Shown here piece by piece: positions 46,578-60,139 of a stretch of 64,000 nucleotides of DNA; position 1 is the stretch's first letter; each line of letters starts with the position of its first letter. The notes under the pieces are model-generated. The model saw only the letters and a list, made by a program, of their open reading frames with translations, searched no databases and had not been told where the DNA came from. The DNA comes from Terribacillus saccharophilus (GTDB lineage: Bacteria > Bacillota > Bacilli > Bacillales > Amphibacillaceae). The DNA lies in NCBI RefSeq assembly GCF_002272745.1, contig NZ_NPBD01000007.1, positions 496,001 to 560,000 of the forward strand, read 5' to 3'. A program made the translations under genes and the position numbers.

Positions 46578-46611
46578 GAGACAGTCGCAGGGGCGACTGT
46601 CTCTTTTTTTA
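46578..46611 (+). terminator. glyA intrinsic terminator
   Basis: GAGACAGTCGC and GCGACTGTCTC form a perfect 11-bp stem with a short AGGG loop, followed by seven T. Confidence 0.95.
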
Positions 46612-46665
46612 AAGAGTATTTTGTTGGAGTGAAAAGATTTAGGGAGCATTTTTATAGCAGTTTTG

Positions 46666-46971
46666 TCAATCTATTGCTTTTGTCTCTTTTAAACCTTTTC
46701 TCAATAATACTAAGGAAATACCATAAACTATGATTGTAATTGGTAATAACATAGTTGTAAAATCGCGATAGGTTTCTAACGAAACGGATTGAGAGAAACG
46801 TCGATATACTTCCATTAATAACCATCCAACTGGAAAAATAAATATTGACCAGCTCAGTGCTTTTAATTGTGCTAACTCGCCTTTCGCACTTTTAGATTCC
46901 TTACTTCGGGAAAAGCTAAAGATGATATATATGGCGATAAGATACAATGGAACTACAATTAGTGCACTCAT
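46666..46971 (-). CDS. Small membrane protein, function unknown
   Basis: A 101-residue protein with three hydrophobic segments (VVPLYLIAIYIIF, SIFIFPVGWLLM, MLLPITIIVYGISLVLL) and a basic loop between the first two (RSKESKSAKGE). AAGGAGGG precedes ATG 46971 but at a long distance (11 bases). The DNA is more A/T-rich than its neighbours, and the gene lies beside the repeat-rich gap, so it may be a later addition to this locus. I do not recognise the family. Confidence 0.6.
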   Translation of the reverse strand: MSALIVVPLYLIAIYIIFSFSRSKESKSAKGELAQLKALSWSIFIFPVGWLLMEVYRRFSQSVSLETYRDFTTMLLPITIIVYGISLVLLRKGLKETKAID

Positions 46972-47124
46972 TTAGAGATGGACCCTCCTTATCATTTTAC
47001 AACTTAAGATAGTCTTTAATTCCAATTAATTGGGATTTAATGTGTGCTTCCAATATAACATAAACTGTGTTTGTTTTATTAATGCTGTATTTAAACTTCT
47101 GCTTAATCAGAAAGGAACCAGAAA
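46972..47124. other. A/T-rich part of the 599-base gap before upp
   Basis: These bases hold the upstream region of the small membrane protein gene and no convincing gene. Together with the two repeat elements that follow, they fill the long gap between 46972 and upp at 47571. Confidence 0.5.
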
Positions 47125-47349
47125 GAGGCTGGAACAAAAAATCTTATTGAAAAAAACGAGGGTAAATCAAAATAGATATGATTTTAAGCACGATAAGTGC
47201 AGGCAGAATACGGAGACTCCCGCGGGATGAAGGCCTAGGTGAGACCCCGGAGTGAAAAGCACGAGGAGGCTCACCAGCCGCCCGCAGGAAAGCGGAGTAT
47301 TCTGCCGGAGTGGCTCCGTCCGCCTCTTGGACTGGTTTGTCCCAGACTC
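47125..47349. repeat. Dispersed intergenic repeat A (GAGGCTGG...CCAGACTC ends)
   Basis: A 225-base element bounded by imperfect inverted ends: GAGGCTGGAACAAA (47125-47138) and TTTGTCCCAGACTC (47336-47349), 12 of 14 matching. The interior has a G/C-rich core (GGAGACTCCCGCGGGATGA, CACGAGGAGGCTCACC, CCGCCCGCAGGAAAGCGGAG) much richer in G/C than its flanks. It resembles a repeat family I have seen in many Bacillaceae intergenic regions. There is no coding frame. Confidence 0.75.
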
Positions 47350-47360
47350 AAGTGATCTTT

Positions 47361-47495
47361 TCCGCTTTTCGTTAGTGTCTAGCTCCAGTGACCAGAAACT
47401 GCGGCCTAAGCGATGAATCCCTGCGTGGAAAGATCATCCACTACGGGCTCCCTCACTTATTCCTCCGTTTCTTACCGGTCACTTACGCTTTTCGT
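47361..47495. repeat. Dispersed intergenic repeat B (TGTCTAGCTCCAG type)
   Basis: A 135-base element starting CGCTTTTCGTTAGTGTCTAG and ending GGTCACTTACGCTTTTCG, so CGCTTTTCG occurs at both edges and TGACC/GGTCA form inverted inner ends. The TAGTGTCTAGCTCCAG start is typical of a widespread Bacillaceae repeat. A second, partial copy in the opposite orientation lies at 31540-31611. The upp promoter region begins directly after it. Confidence 0.75.
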
Positions 47496-47570
47496 ATTGT
47501 CCCTTTTCTTTTGCAAATATCTTCTGTATACTATTAAAGATTTGAATATTTTTAGAGGGAGTGTTCGGAA

Positions 47571-48200
47571 ATGGGTAATGTTTTTGTTTTGGATCATCCG
47601 TTAATTCAGCATAAGCTTACGTACATACGTGATAAGAATACAGGTACGAAGGAGTTCCGTGAGTTGGTGGATGAGGTTGCGGCGCTTATGGCGTTTGAGA
47701 TCACACGTGATCTGCCGATGGAAGAGACAACGATTCAGACACCTGTCGTAGAAGCGAAAACGAAGGTACTTGCTGGTAAAAAAATCGGACTTGTGCCGAT
47801 CTTGCGTGCCGGTCTTGGTATGACAGAAGGTATCCTGCGCTTGATTCCTGCTGCGCGTGTTGGACATATCGGAATGTACCGAGATCCGGAAACAATGCAG
47901 CCAGTGGAGTACTATATCAAACTCCCATCTGATATTGAAGAACGTGAATTGATTGTTATCGATCCGATGCTTGCAACAGGTGGATCTGCCAATGATGCCA
48001 TCCACTCTTTGAAAAAGCGCGGCGCGAAACAGATCCGTCTAATGTGCTTAATCGCTGCTCCTGAAGGCGTGGAAGTGATCAAGAAAGAACATCCGGATGT
48101 AGATATTTATCTAGCTGCAATGGATGAAAAACTTGATGATCACGGTTATATTGTACCAGGCCTTGGCGATGCTGGGGATCGTTTGTATGGCACTAAGTAA
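47571..48200 (+). CDS. upp: Uracil phosphoribosyltransferase
   Basis: A 209-residue salvage enzyme that makes UMP from uracil and PRPP. The PRPP loop is [16 protein letters not shown] and the uracil-binding C-terminus is [23 protein letters not shown] 47571 follows GAGGGAG. TATACT at about 47531 is a likely -10. The gene is separated from glyA by the repeats and overlaps mnaA by 14 bases. Confidence 0.96.
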   Translation: MGNVFVLDHPLIQHKLTYIRDKNTGTKEFRELVDEVAALMAFEITRDLPMEETTIQTPVVEAKTKVLAGKKIGLVPILRAGLGMTEGILRLIPAARVGHIGMYRDPETMQPVEYYIKLPSDIEERELIVIDPMLATGGSANDAIHSLKKRGAKQIRLMCLIAAPEGVEVIKKEHPDVDIYLAAMDEKLDDHGYIVPGLGDAGDRLYGTK

Positions 48201-49347
48201 AAAAAGAGTCATGCTTGTCTTCGGGACACGTCCTGAAGCAGTCAAGATGGCGCCACTTGTGCTTGAACTGAAAAAGCGGCCAGAGCAGTTCGAAACGATT
48301 GTCGCGGTGACTGCACAACAGCGGGAGATGCTAGATCAAGTACTTAGCATATTTGATATCAAACCTGATTATGACTTAAATATCATGAAAGCACGGCAAA
48401 GCCTGGCGCATATCACCACAAAGGTGATGGAAGGGCTGGACGAGCTGTATCAGGAGATAAAGCCAGATATCGTACTTGTACATGGAGACACGACAACTAG
48501 CTTTGCAGCATCACTTGCGGCTTACTATAATCAGATTCCTGTCGGGCATGTAGAAGCTGGATTGCGCACGTGGAACAAGTATTCCCCGTTTCCAGAAGAA
48601 CTTAATCGCCAGCTGACTGGAGTAATAGCGGATCTTCATTTCTCACCTACTATCCAAGCTCGACAGAATCTGCTTGATGAAAATAAGAGTGTAGAAACGA
48701 TTGCTGTTACAGGTAATACAGCGATCGATGCCTTACAGACTACTGTCGACCCGAACTATCAGCATCCTATCCTGGAACAAGCTGCCGACAGACGTTTAGT
48801 GCTGGTCACTGCTCATCGCCGAGAGAATCTTGGTGAGAACATGGAGCATATGTTCACTGCCATCAGAAGGATTGCAGATGCACATCCAGATACACTAATC
48901 GTCTATCCAGTGCACTTGAATCCAGCAGTGCGGGACATTGCAAATCGTATCCTCGGGAACCATGAACGAATTCAATTGATTGAGCCGCTAGGGCTGATTG
49001 ATTTCCATAACTTTGCTTCCCATGCATACTTGATTCTGACAGATTCCGGAGGTGTCCAGGAAGAGGCACCGTCACTTGGAGTCCCTGTGCTTGTACTGCG
49101 CGATACAACAGAACGACCTGAAGGAATTCAAGCCGGCACACTGAAACTTGCCGGTACAGATGAAAAAGCTATTTTTGAAATGGCAGACAAACTTCTTCGT
49201 GATGAACAAGCGCATGAAGAAATGTCACAAGCGTCCAATCCTTATGGAGATGGACAAGCTTCAATTCGTATTGCCGATTATCTTCAATATTATTTCGGCT
49301 TACAATCACAGCCGCCTATACCATTCCAACCAGCTGACCCCAAATAG
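48187..49347 (+). CDS. mnaA: UDP-N-acetylglucosamine 2-epimerase (non-hydrolysing)
   Basis: A 386-residue enzyme converting UDP-GlcNAc to UDP-ManNAc for wall teichoic acid linkage units. Motifs [43 protein letters not shown] and [15 protein letters not shown] are all present. The frame runs upstream into upp, but ATG 48187 with GGGGAT ahead is the first plausible start; it overlaps upp by 14 bases, so the two are coupled, as in many Firmicutes. Confidence 0.95.
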   Translation: MALSKKRVMLVFGTRPEAVKMAPLVLELKKRPEQFETIVAVTAQQREMLDQVLSIFDIKPDYDLNIMKARQSLAHITTKVMEGLDELYQEIKPDIVLVHGDTTTSFAASLAAYYNQIPVGHVEAGLRTWNKYSPFPEELNRQLTGVIADLHFSPTIQARQNLLDENKSVETIAVTGNTAIDALQTTVDPNYQHPILEQAADRRLVLVTAHRRENLGENMEHMFTAIRRIADAHPDTLIVYPVHLNPAVRDIANRILGNHERIQLIEPLGLIDFHNFASHAYLILTDSGGVQEEAPSLGVPVLVLRDTTERPEGIQAGTLKLAGTDEKAIFEMADKLLRDEQAHEEMSQASNPYGDGQASIRIADYLQYYFGLQSQPPIPFQPADPK

Positions 49348-49361
49348 GGCAGCTGGTTTTT
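49328..49361 (+). terminator. mnaA intrinsic terminator
   Basis: AACCAGCTG and CAGCTGGTT form a 9-bp stem whose loop includes the mnaA stop codon, followed by TTTTC. Confidence 0.82.
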
Positions 49362-49412
49362 CGTATAGGGAATCTTCACTCGTGCATCCTAATGGCACAA
49401 GGGGGAGAGGCT

Positions 49413-51596
49413 GTGAAGCGATTTAGTTTACTGTTCATAAGTGTATTTATCATCATCGGTTTTCAGCCGGTTTCAGCTGCCGAGCAGAGGACGGTTATCA
49501 TAGAACTGGAGGGCGACGTATCTGCCTATCGGGAGTATTTGGAGATGCATTATCCGTTCATTGAGATCGTGGATGAATTCGACACCTTGTTCCAAGGACT
49601 GGCGCTGCGCGCAACGGACGCGCAGCTGGATGAGCTGTCTCAGCACAGTCATCTGCTGAATATCCATCAGGTACATACCTACAAAGCAGAATCAAGAAAA
49701 ACGGAAGTTCCATTTGTGACACAAGATTTCCTCGGTACAAGTGCAGCAGGTGTAACCGGAAAAGGTGTTAAAGTCGGCGTCATCGATACTGGAATTGATT
49801 ACACCCATCCTGATTTGAAAAGGAATTATAAAGGCGGCTTTGATGTTGTTGACTGGGATGAAGATCCGATGGAGACAACACCAGAAGAAGGAGAAGCGAC
49901 AATTCATGGGACGCATGTTGCTGGTATTATCGGTGCCAATGGCAAAATGAAAGGTATAGCTCCCGATTCTGAAATTTATAGCTATCGGGCACTGGGACCA
50001 GGCGGCACAGGAACATCTGTCCAAGTGATTGCTGCTATTGAAAAAGCGGTTGAAGATAAAATGGATATTATCAATTTGTCTCTAGGAAGCTCTGTGAACG
50101 GACCAGATTGGCCGACAAGTCTGGCAGTGAATAAAGCAGTGGAGATGGGCGTAAGTGTCGTAACAGCAAATGGGAATGAGGGTCCTGCCAATTGGACAGT
50201 CGGTTCTCCTGCTACTGCCACAAAAGCATTGTCAGTCGGTGCCGTTACCACTCCGCAAAAAACAGCAGTTTTGTACGAGCGGTTTTATAAAAAAATGATT
50301 CCGATTCTGCCGCTTCAAGGAGCGGTTGAGTGGAAGCAGCGTCGATCATTGCCGATTATGGATGGCGGTACCGGAGAAAAGCAGCTTCCGGATGCAACAG
50401 GCAAGATCGTCCTCTTTAAAAGAGGAAAAATACCATTTGCTGAGAAAGCTAGAGCAGCGGAGCGAGCGAATGCTGCTGCGGTTCTCATTTATAACGATGG
50501 GAGCGGCCCGTTGGAAGCCTCCATCCAGGATGGCGGAAAGCCAGTTTCTATCCCTGTTGCAGCAGTTACAAGGCAGGTTGGGCTATGGCTGCTTAAAAAT
50601 GAGAAGACCGCACAACTGTCGGCTAAGCAAGTCGAGCTTCAGAATAGGATGGCAGCTTTTAGTTCGAGAGGACCTGTCACGAGAAACTGGGCCATCAAAC
50701 CAGAGATATCGGCACCTGGCGCACCTGTATGGAGTACCGTACCCCAATCCGGCTATCAGGCTCTTCAGGGTACAAGTATGGCGGCGCCATATGTGGCAGG
50801 AGCACTGGCACTTGTTAAAGAAGCTCATCCAGAATGGACTGACGAGCAGCAGATTGGTGCACTGCTGACAACGGCACAGCTGCTCCAGAAGCCAAACGGC
50901 AAGCCCTATGATCCAATCGAGCAAGGTATGGGGAAAATGCAGCCGTCCAAAGCTATCTCCACACCAATCATTATTGAAAACCCGCTACTGCGGTTTGGCA
51001 AGATCGATACAAAGCAAGATGCAGAATATGTACTTACTGTCCACAATGTAAGTAACGTCCAGCAAAAGCTGCAATTCGATATGCCGAAAGCAGTGAGCGG
51101 TATACGCTGGAAGGTGCCAATGGCAGTGGAGCTTTCTCCGCATGAAACGAAACGGTTAAATATCAGCATCTCTGTCAATCCTGATATACAGGAAGCTGGT
51201 GTCCACCAAGGGTATCTATCGGCCCGGTTTGGTCAACAAGAAGTACATCTCCCTTACTTGTTTCTCTTAAAGTACGCAGATTATCCGAAGGCAATGGGAC
51301 TCGAAATGGAATGGAAACCGCTTAACAGGAAAGGTGCCTACCACTATCAAATCTATTTGCCTGAAGGTGCGGATGAACTTAGAATCGACTTATATGACCC
51401 AGACACACTCATTTATAAGAGGAAGCTACTGACCAAAAAACAAGTGGATGCAGGGCTGCTAGAGGGCAGCATGAGCAAGAGGGAAGCTGGAAAACCGGGA
51501 GTCTATCTCGCTTTGATTCAGCTGCGTATGACTGATGGTAAGTATGTGAGTACAGAGCTGCCGCTTTATTTGTCAGACCAGATGCTCGTGAAATAG
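49413..51596 (+). CDS. Secreted subtilisin-like serine protease (Vpr-like)
   Basis: A 727-residue S8 protease. A signal peptide (1-23) and an inhibitor I9 propeptide (about 27-92) precede the catalytic domain with Asp125 (GVIDTGID), His167 (HGTHVAG), Asn254 (ANGNEG) and Ser454 (GTSMAAP). A PA domain (about 325-390) is inserted between His and Ser, as in B. subtilis Vpr and lactocepins. The C-terminal 230 residues form a beta-rich domain. Start is GTG 49413 after GGGGGAGAGG. It would act outside the cell on proteins. It is a single gene. Confidence 0.92.
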   Translation: MKRFSLLFISVFIIIGFQPVSAAEQRTVIIELEGDVSAYREYLEMHYPFIEIVDEFDTLFQGLALRATDAQLDELSQHSHLLNIHQVHTYKAESRKTEVPFVTQDFLGTSAAGVTGKGVKVGVIDTGIDYTHPDLKRNYKGGFDVVDWDEDPMETTPEEGEATIHGTHVAGIIGANGKMKGIAPDSEIYSYRALGPGGTGTSVQVIAAIEKAVEDKMDIINLSLGSSVNGPDWPTSLAVNKAVEMGVSVVTANGNEGPANWTVGSPATATKALSVGAVTTPQKTAVLYERFYKKMIPILPLQGAVEWKQRRSLPIMDGGTGEKQLPDATGKIVLFKRGKIPFAEKARAAERANAAAVLIYNDGSGPLEASIQDGGKPVSIPVAAVTRQVGLWLLKNEKTAQLSAKQVELQNRMAAFSSRGPVTRNWAIKPEISAPGAPVWSTVPQSGYQALQGTSMAAPYVAGALALVKEAHPEWTDEQQIGALLTTAQLLQKPNGKPYDPIEQGMGKMQPSKAISTPIIIENPLLRFGKIDTKQDAEYVLTVHNVSNVQQKLQFDMPKAVSGIRWKVPMAVELSPHETKRLNISISVNPDIQEAGVHQGYLSARFGQQEVHLPYLFLLKYADYPKAMGLEMEWKPLNRKGAYHYQIYLPEGADELRIDLYDPDTLIYKRKLLTKKQVDAGLLEGSMSKREAGKPGVYLALIQLRMTDGKYVSTELPLYLSDQMLVK

Positions 51597-51783
51597 TACA
51601 AGCAAGTGAATTATATGTCACAGAATTGTCATATATGAACAGCTGATTATCCTTTATAATAGTAAGTGGAGGTCTATGCGTTTAGTAACGGATAGTCCTT
51701 TGCTTAATTGCTTTCGTGGAAGCGCATCCAACGTTGTTGTGGAAGGTAATTATTAACTTTGTAATTTATTTCACAATCTTGTA
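51597..51783. other. Gap upstream of the atp promoter
   Basis: With the leader described next, this makes up the 424 bases between the protease gene and atpI. It contains a TATAAT at about 51654 but no matched -35, and a 26-codon frame at 51677 that I reject. No protease terminator with a T-run is evident. Confidence 0.4.
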
Positions 51784-51813
51784 TTGACACTGCTAATAGG
51801 CCTATTGTATTCT
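51784..51813 (+). promoter_or_regulatory. Promoter of the atp operon
   Basis: Perfect TTGACA (51784-51789), 18-base spacer, TATTCT (51808-51813). Transcription would start near 51820, leaving a leader of about 200 bases before atpI. Confidence 0.7.
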
Positions 51814-51816
51814 ATA

Positions 51817-51906
51817 AATTGCGTGTGGTAGGAATTGAACTGGCAGGTGAGGGACGTAGTTTGCGCGCAACGTTTCAGCCACCAGCTTTCAACAACCGAC
51901 GCAATT
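51817..51906 (+). other. Structured 5' leader of the atp operon
   Basis: Nested inverted repeats: outer AATTGCGT (51817-51824) with ACGCAATT (51899-51906), middle CTGG (51840-51843) with CCAG (51882-51885), inner ACGT (51854-51857) with ACGT (51870-51873), and TTGCGCGCAA at the apex. The order fits one extended hairpin at the very 5' end of the transcript. I do not recognise a known riboswitch class. Confidence 0.45.
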
Positions 51907-52020
51907 AACGCAGGAAGAAATACTTTTGTGGTTTGTAGGTTGAGAGATAATTACTGTACCGCTTTCCATACATAGTATCAGCAATTTTTTGTACGTCTTT
52001 CACGCATGGGAGTAAAGAAG

Positions 52021-52392
52021 ATGCAGCAAACCAATAAGATGATAGACGCTCGACAAAGAAAATGGATGTTTTGTCTCCTGGCGATTCTTATACTAGGGGC
52101 AGCATTCACGCATTACCAACGCATTTTCCTCGGTCTACTTTTGGGATCCACTTTTAGTCTTTTCATGCTATGGTCACTACAGAGTAAAATTACAAAGTTT
52201 GTGGACGCAGCGGCTAAAAAACAAAGGATTTCCGGAATTGGTACCTTTAGCCGATTGGCAGCAGCGATACTTGCTGTAACAATCGCACATCGTTTTGAAG
52301 AGTATTTCCATCTTATTGGAGTAGCTGTAGGGATAGCTGCTTGCTACATCGTCATCTTAATAGATTCTCTAGTATTCAAGCTTAAAGACTAG
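52021..52392 (+). CDS. atpI: ATP synthase assembly subunit I
   Basis: A 123-residue membrane protein with four helices, the first gene of the operon, thought to help assemble the c-ring. The sequence starts MQQTNKMIDARQRKWM. I chose ATG 52021, eight bases after GGGAG, over ATG 52006. Homology in this family is low, so the call rests on size, topology and position directly before atpB. Confidence 0.85.
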   Translation: MQQTNKMIDARQRKWMFCLLAILILGAAFTHYQRIFLGLLLGSTFSLFMLWSLQSKITKFVDAAAKKQRISGIGTFSRLAAAILAVTIAHRFEEYFHLIGVAVGIAACYIVILIDSLVFKLKD

Positions 52393-52412
52393 CAACGAAA
52401 GAGGTGAATTAA

Positions 52413-53144
<732 letters not shown>

Positions 53145-53160
53145 TTAAAAATGTATGTAA

Positions 53161-53388
<228 letters not shown>

Positions 53389-53523
53389 TTACTCACCTTA
53401 TAATTTGAATGAATGGCGAAATTCTATCTGTTGAATATTCGCCATTCTTTTTGTAAGTCATGAATAAAGGAAGAAGCCGATTTAACTGTAACTGAGGTTA
53501 GAAGCTTGAAAGGAGTGGAACTG

Positions 53524-54033
53524 TTGCAAACACTTATCATCGGTGCTGCTATTGGTGGAACACCTGTAGGCAGTATGCTTGTCCAGATAATAAGCTTTAT
53601 CATCTTACTAGCGCTTTTAGGCAAATTTGCTTGGAAACCTTTAATGAAAGTTATGCAAGATCGCCAAGAGTTTATTTCAAGTGAAATAGACGCAGCGGAG
53701 CAAAGCCGTAAGGATGCTGAAGCAGCAGCGAAAACAGCCGCTGAAGAACTTAAGAAAACTCGTGCGGAAGCACATGCAATAATAGAAGAAGCAAGAAAAG
53801 CGGGACAGCAGCAGGAAGAGCAAATCATTGCTATTGCGCGCCGTGAAGCTGAGCGCCTGAAAGACGCAGCGGTCGAAGATATCGCCAACGAAAAGGAAAA
53901 GGCTATGCAAGCATTGCAAGCACAAGTGGCATCCCTTTCCGTACAGATCGCAAGCAAAATCATCGAGAAAGAAATTACTTCCGACGATCAGGACAAGCTT
54001 ATTAGTGACTATGTGAAAGAATTGGAGCGATAA
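53524..54033 (+). CDS. atpF: ATP synthase F0 subunit b
   Basis: A 169-residue peripheral stalk subunit: one N-terminal membrane helix (MLVQIISFIILLALLGKFAW region) followed by a long charged coiled coil. The frame opens at 53506, but TTG 53524 is exactly eight bases after AAAGGAG, which lies inside the longer frame. The gap of 135 bases after atpE includes an inverted GAATGGCGAA/TTCGCCATTC pair (53410-53451) that may tune atpE against the rest. Confidence 0.93.
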   Translation: MQTLIIGAAIGGTPVGSMLVQIISFIILLALLGKFAWKPLMKVMQDRQEFISSEIDAAEQSRKDAEAAAKTAAEELKKTRAEAHAIIEEARKAGQQQEEQIIAIARREAERLKDAAVEDIANEKEKAMQALQAQVASLSVQIASKIIEKEITSDDQDKLISDYVKELER

Positions 54034-54036
54034 GCT

Positions 54037-54582
54037 ATGCGTGATGTGACCATTGTAAAACGATACGCAGAAGCGCTGTTCGAAGTAGCAGAGAATCGCG
54101 ATATCGTGGAAACCGTGCGAGCGGAATTGCACACAGCGAAGCAAGTGGCACAAAACGATGCTGCTTTCCTCCGGTTCCTCTCAGAGCCAAAGATTGGCTT
54201 GGATAAAAAGAAAGCACTGATCGAAACTAGTTTTGCTGCAGGAAGCATCGAAGTTCGTAATACGTTAAAACTGCTTTTGGATGCTGGACGTATCAGCAGT
54301 ATCCCGCAAGTGGCGGATGCTTTCCAGACGATGTTTGACGAAAAGCAAGGAACTGCACAAGCGACAGTGTATTCTGTCCGTGAGCTTTCCGATGCAGAGC
54401 GTCAGACAGTGGCAGAGACATTTGCGAAAAGGCTCGGCAAGCGAGCTGTTTCCATTGATAACAAGATCGATCCGACACTTTTAGGCGGTTTGAAAGTACG
54501 AATTGGCAATACAATCTACGACAGCTCAATTAAAAATAAGCTGTCTCGTATCGAACGTAATTTAGTAAATGTGAGCAAATAA
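54037..54582 (+). CDS. atpH: ATP synthase F1 subunit delta
   Basis: A 181-residue subunit linking the b stalk to the top of the alpha-beta hexamer. The N-terminal helical bundle starts VKRYAEALFEVA and the C-terminus has the signature DPTLLGGLKVRIGNTIYDSSIKNKL. It starts three bases after the atpF stop, so translation is coupled. Confidence 0.95.
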   Translation: MRDVTIVKRYAEALFEVAENRDIVETVRAELHTAKQVAQNDAAFLRFLSEPKIGLDKKKALIETSFAAGSIEVRNTLKLLLDAGRISSIPQVADAFQTMFDEKQGTAQATVYSVRELSDAERQTVAETFAKRLGKRAVSIDNKIDPTLLGGLKVRIGNTIYDSSIKNKLSRIERNLVNVSK

Positions 54583-54594
54583 GGATAGAGGTGA

Positions 54595-56106
<1,512 letters not shown>

Positions 56107-56144
56107 CATTTCATAAATTACGGAATGCTGCACGTATTCCTTAG

Positions 56145-57032
<888 letters not shown>

Positions 57033-57055
57033 GAATACAGATAGGAGGGGTCTAG

Positions 57056-58450
<1,395 letters not shown>

Positions 58451-58476
58451 GCAGCAATCATGTAATAGTAGGATAG

Positions 58477-58891
<415 letters not shown>

Positions 58892-58893
<2 letters not shown>

Positions 58894-58930
58894 AAAAAAC
58901 AGCATTCCGACAAGGGATGCTGTTTTTTTT
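58892..58930 (+). terminator. atp operon terminator
   Basis: ACAGCATTCC pairs with GGGATGCTGT (one G-U) around GACAA, followed by eight T. Confidence 0.93.
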
Positions 58931-59086
58931 ATTATTTCATTTCCTGGGCAATAATGATGGCGGGGTTTAGCAAATGCCGTTATAATTTGAAGGAAATGCG
59001 TTTAATAGTACGGAAATTAGGATAACAAGGTATTATGTGGCTAGAGGGCGCGCATATGCCTATGTATCCGTTAAGGAGTGTATATC

Positions 59087-59320
59087 ATGTTTTCGGTAAT
59101 AGGGCAGGATGCAATGCTGGGTATAGTTTCCCACATAGCTTTTATGGCAATTACTTGGCGTATATTGATGGGGGTCAATGTAGATGCATTAATTAAGAAA
59201 GGGAAAGTATTTGAGGCTCGGATGCTGCTTATTTTCCTTACGATTGTTATTGGAACAACGGTAAGTAACGTATTCCTTCAACTTGTAACTTGGTCGAAAC
59301 AGCTCCAGTATTTACTCTAG
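59087..59320 (+). CDS. ywzB: DUF1146 membrane protein YwzB
   Basis: A 77-residue protein with two membrane helices, matching YwzB (DUF1146), which lies between atpC and ywmB in B. subtilis. The conserved HIAFMAITWRILMG segment is present. ATG 59087 is eight bases after AAGGAG; the GTG at 59078 overlaps that site. Function is unknown. Confidence 0.9.
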   Translation: MFSVIGQDAMLGIVSHIAFMAITWRILMGVNVDALIKKGKVFEARMLLIFLTIVIGTTVSNVFLQLVTWSKQLQYLL

Positions 59321-59398
59321 TAATCTAGCATAAGTGTATAAGCTTTTTAATCTCTGTTCATACTGTTTCTAAAATGGTCGGACAGGGGAGAAAGAAAA

Positions 59399-60106
59399 AT
59401 GAAACATTATCTTGGATTAATCGTAGTTATCATTATGCTATTAGGTAATAGTCTAGAATCTTATGGGGAAGCAAAAGCTGACGTATCAAAAGACGTAAAC
59501 CGTATGTATGATGTATTGGAAAGTGAAGGGGCCGAGCTTATGTCCTTTGAAATCACAATACGAGAAACAATTTCCCGGGACGATATCGAGGGGAAGTTGA
59601 TGGATTTGAATAACGCGGGGACTATTGTAGAAGAAAAAACGGAAAAAGCTACAAAATTTATGGTACATACCCCCCATAAACAAAATACTGTTGCCGAACG
59701 TATATTGTTGGTAGTACCTACAGATAAGGAATACCAGGCGGAACTCATCTATACTGTTTCTGGTTCAAAATGGACAGAAAAGGTACAACAATCTGTCCAA
59801 GACTTGACATCTGATGCAGAATCGCGATTTTTCACATATAATGCGACAAAATTCGCTTGTCTCAAAGCGGGTTTCGGTGATAAAATAAGCGGTGGTATTT
59901 TGTTTCAGAATGTCATGAAAAAATTAGATGTTCAACCACTAACGAATATGCAAGATAACGTTTACACTACGACAACAGGATATACAACACAATTGAAAGC
60001 CAGCCGTTCCTTAGCAGACAACATGAATATCCAGCTTGCGCTGCATGATGGGAATGGGCAATCAACCGTAACTGTAGGAACGCCTATCATAACGACTGAA
60101 TATTAA
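59399..60106 (+). CDS. ywmB: YwmB family TATA-box-binding-fold protein
   Basis: A 235-residue protein with a signal peptide or membrane anchor (residues 1-20, HYLGLIVVIIMLLGN) and a YwmB (DUF1779) domain with two similar halves. In B. subtilis it precedes murAA, as here. Function is not established. ATG 59399 has a purine-rich site (GGGGAGAAAG). It and murA are 33 bases apart and probably co-transcribed. Confidence 0.88.
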   Translation: MKHYLGLIVVIIMLLGNSLESYGEAKADVSKDVNRMYDVLESEGAELMSFEITIRETISRDDIEGKLMDLNNAGTIVEEKTEKATKFMVHTPHKQNTVAERILLVVPTDKEYQAELIYTVSGSKWTEKVQQSVQDLTSDAESRFFTYNATKFACLKAGFGDKISGGILFQNVMKKLDVQPLTNMQDNVYTTTTGYTTQLKASRSLADNMNIQLALHDGNGQSTVTVGTPIITTEY

Positions 60107-60139
60107 TATAGTGAAATTGGACGCGGAGGAGAATGTAAC

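Noticed and set aside
47413..47604. 63-codon frame running into the upp start
   Set aside because: It lies within repeat B and the upp promoter, without a ribosome site.
51677..51757. 26-codon frame (MRLVTDSPLL...) after GGAGGT in the gap before atp
   Set aside because: The ribosome site is only two bases from the ATG, no promoter or terminator frames it, and the peptide has no recognisable feature.
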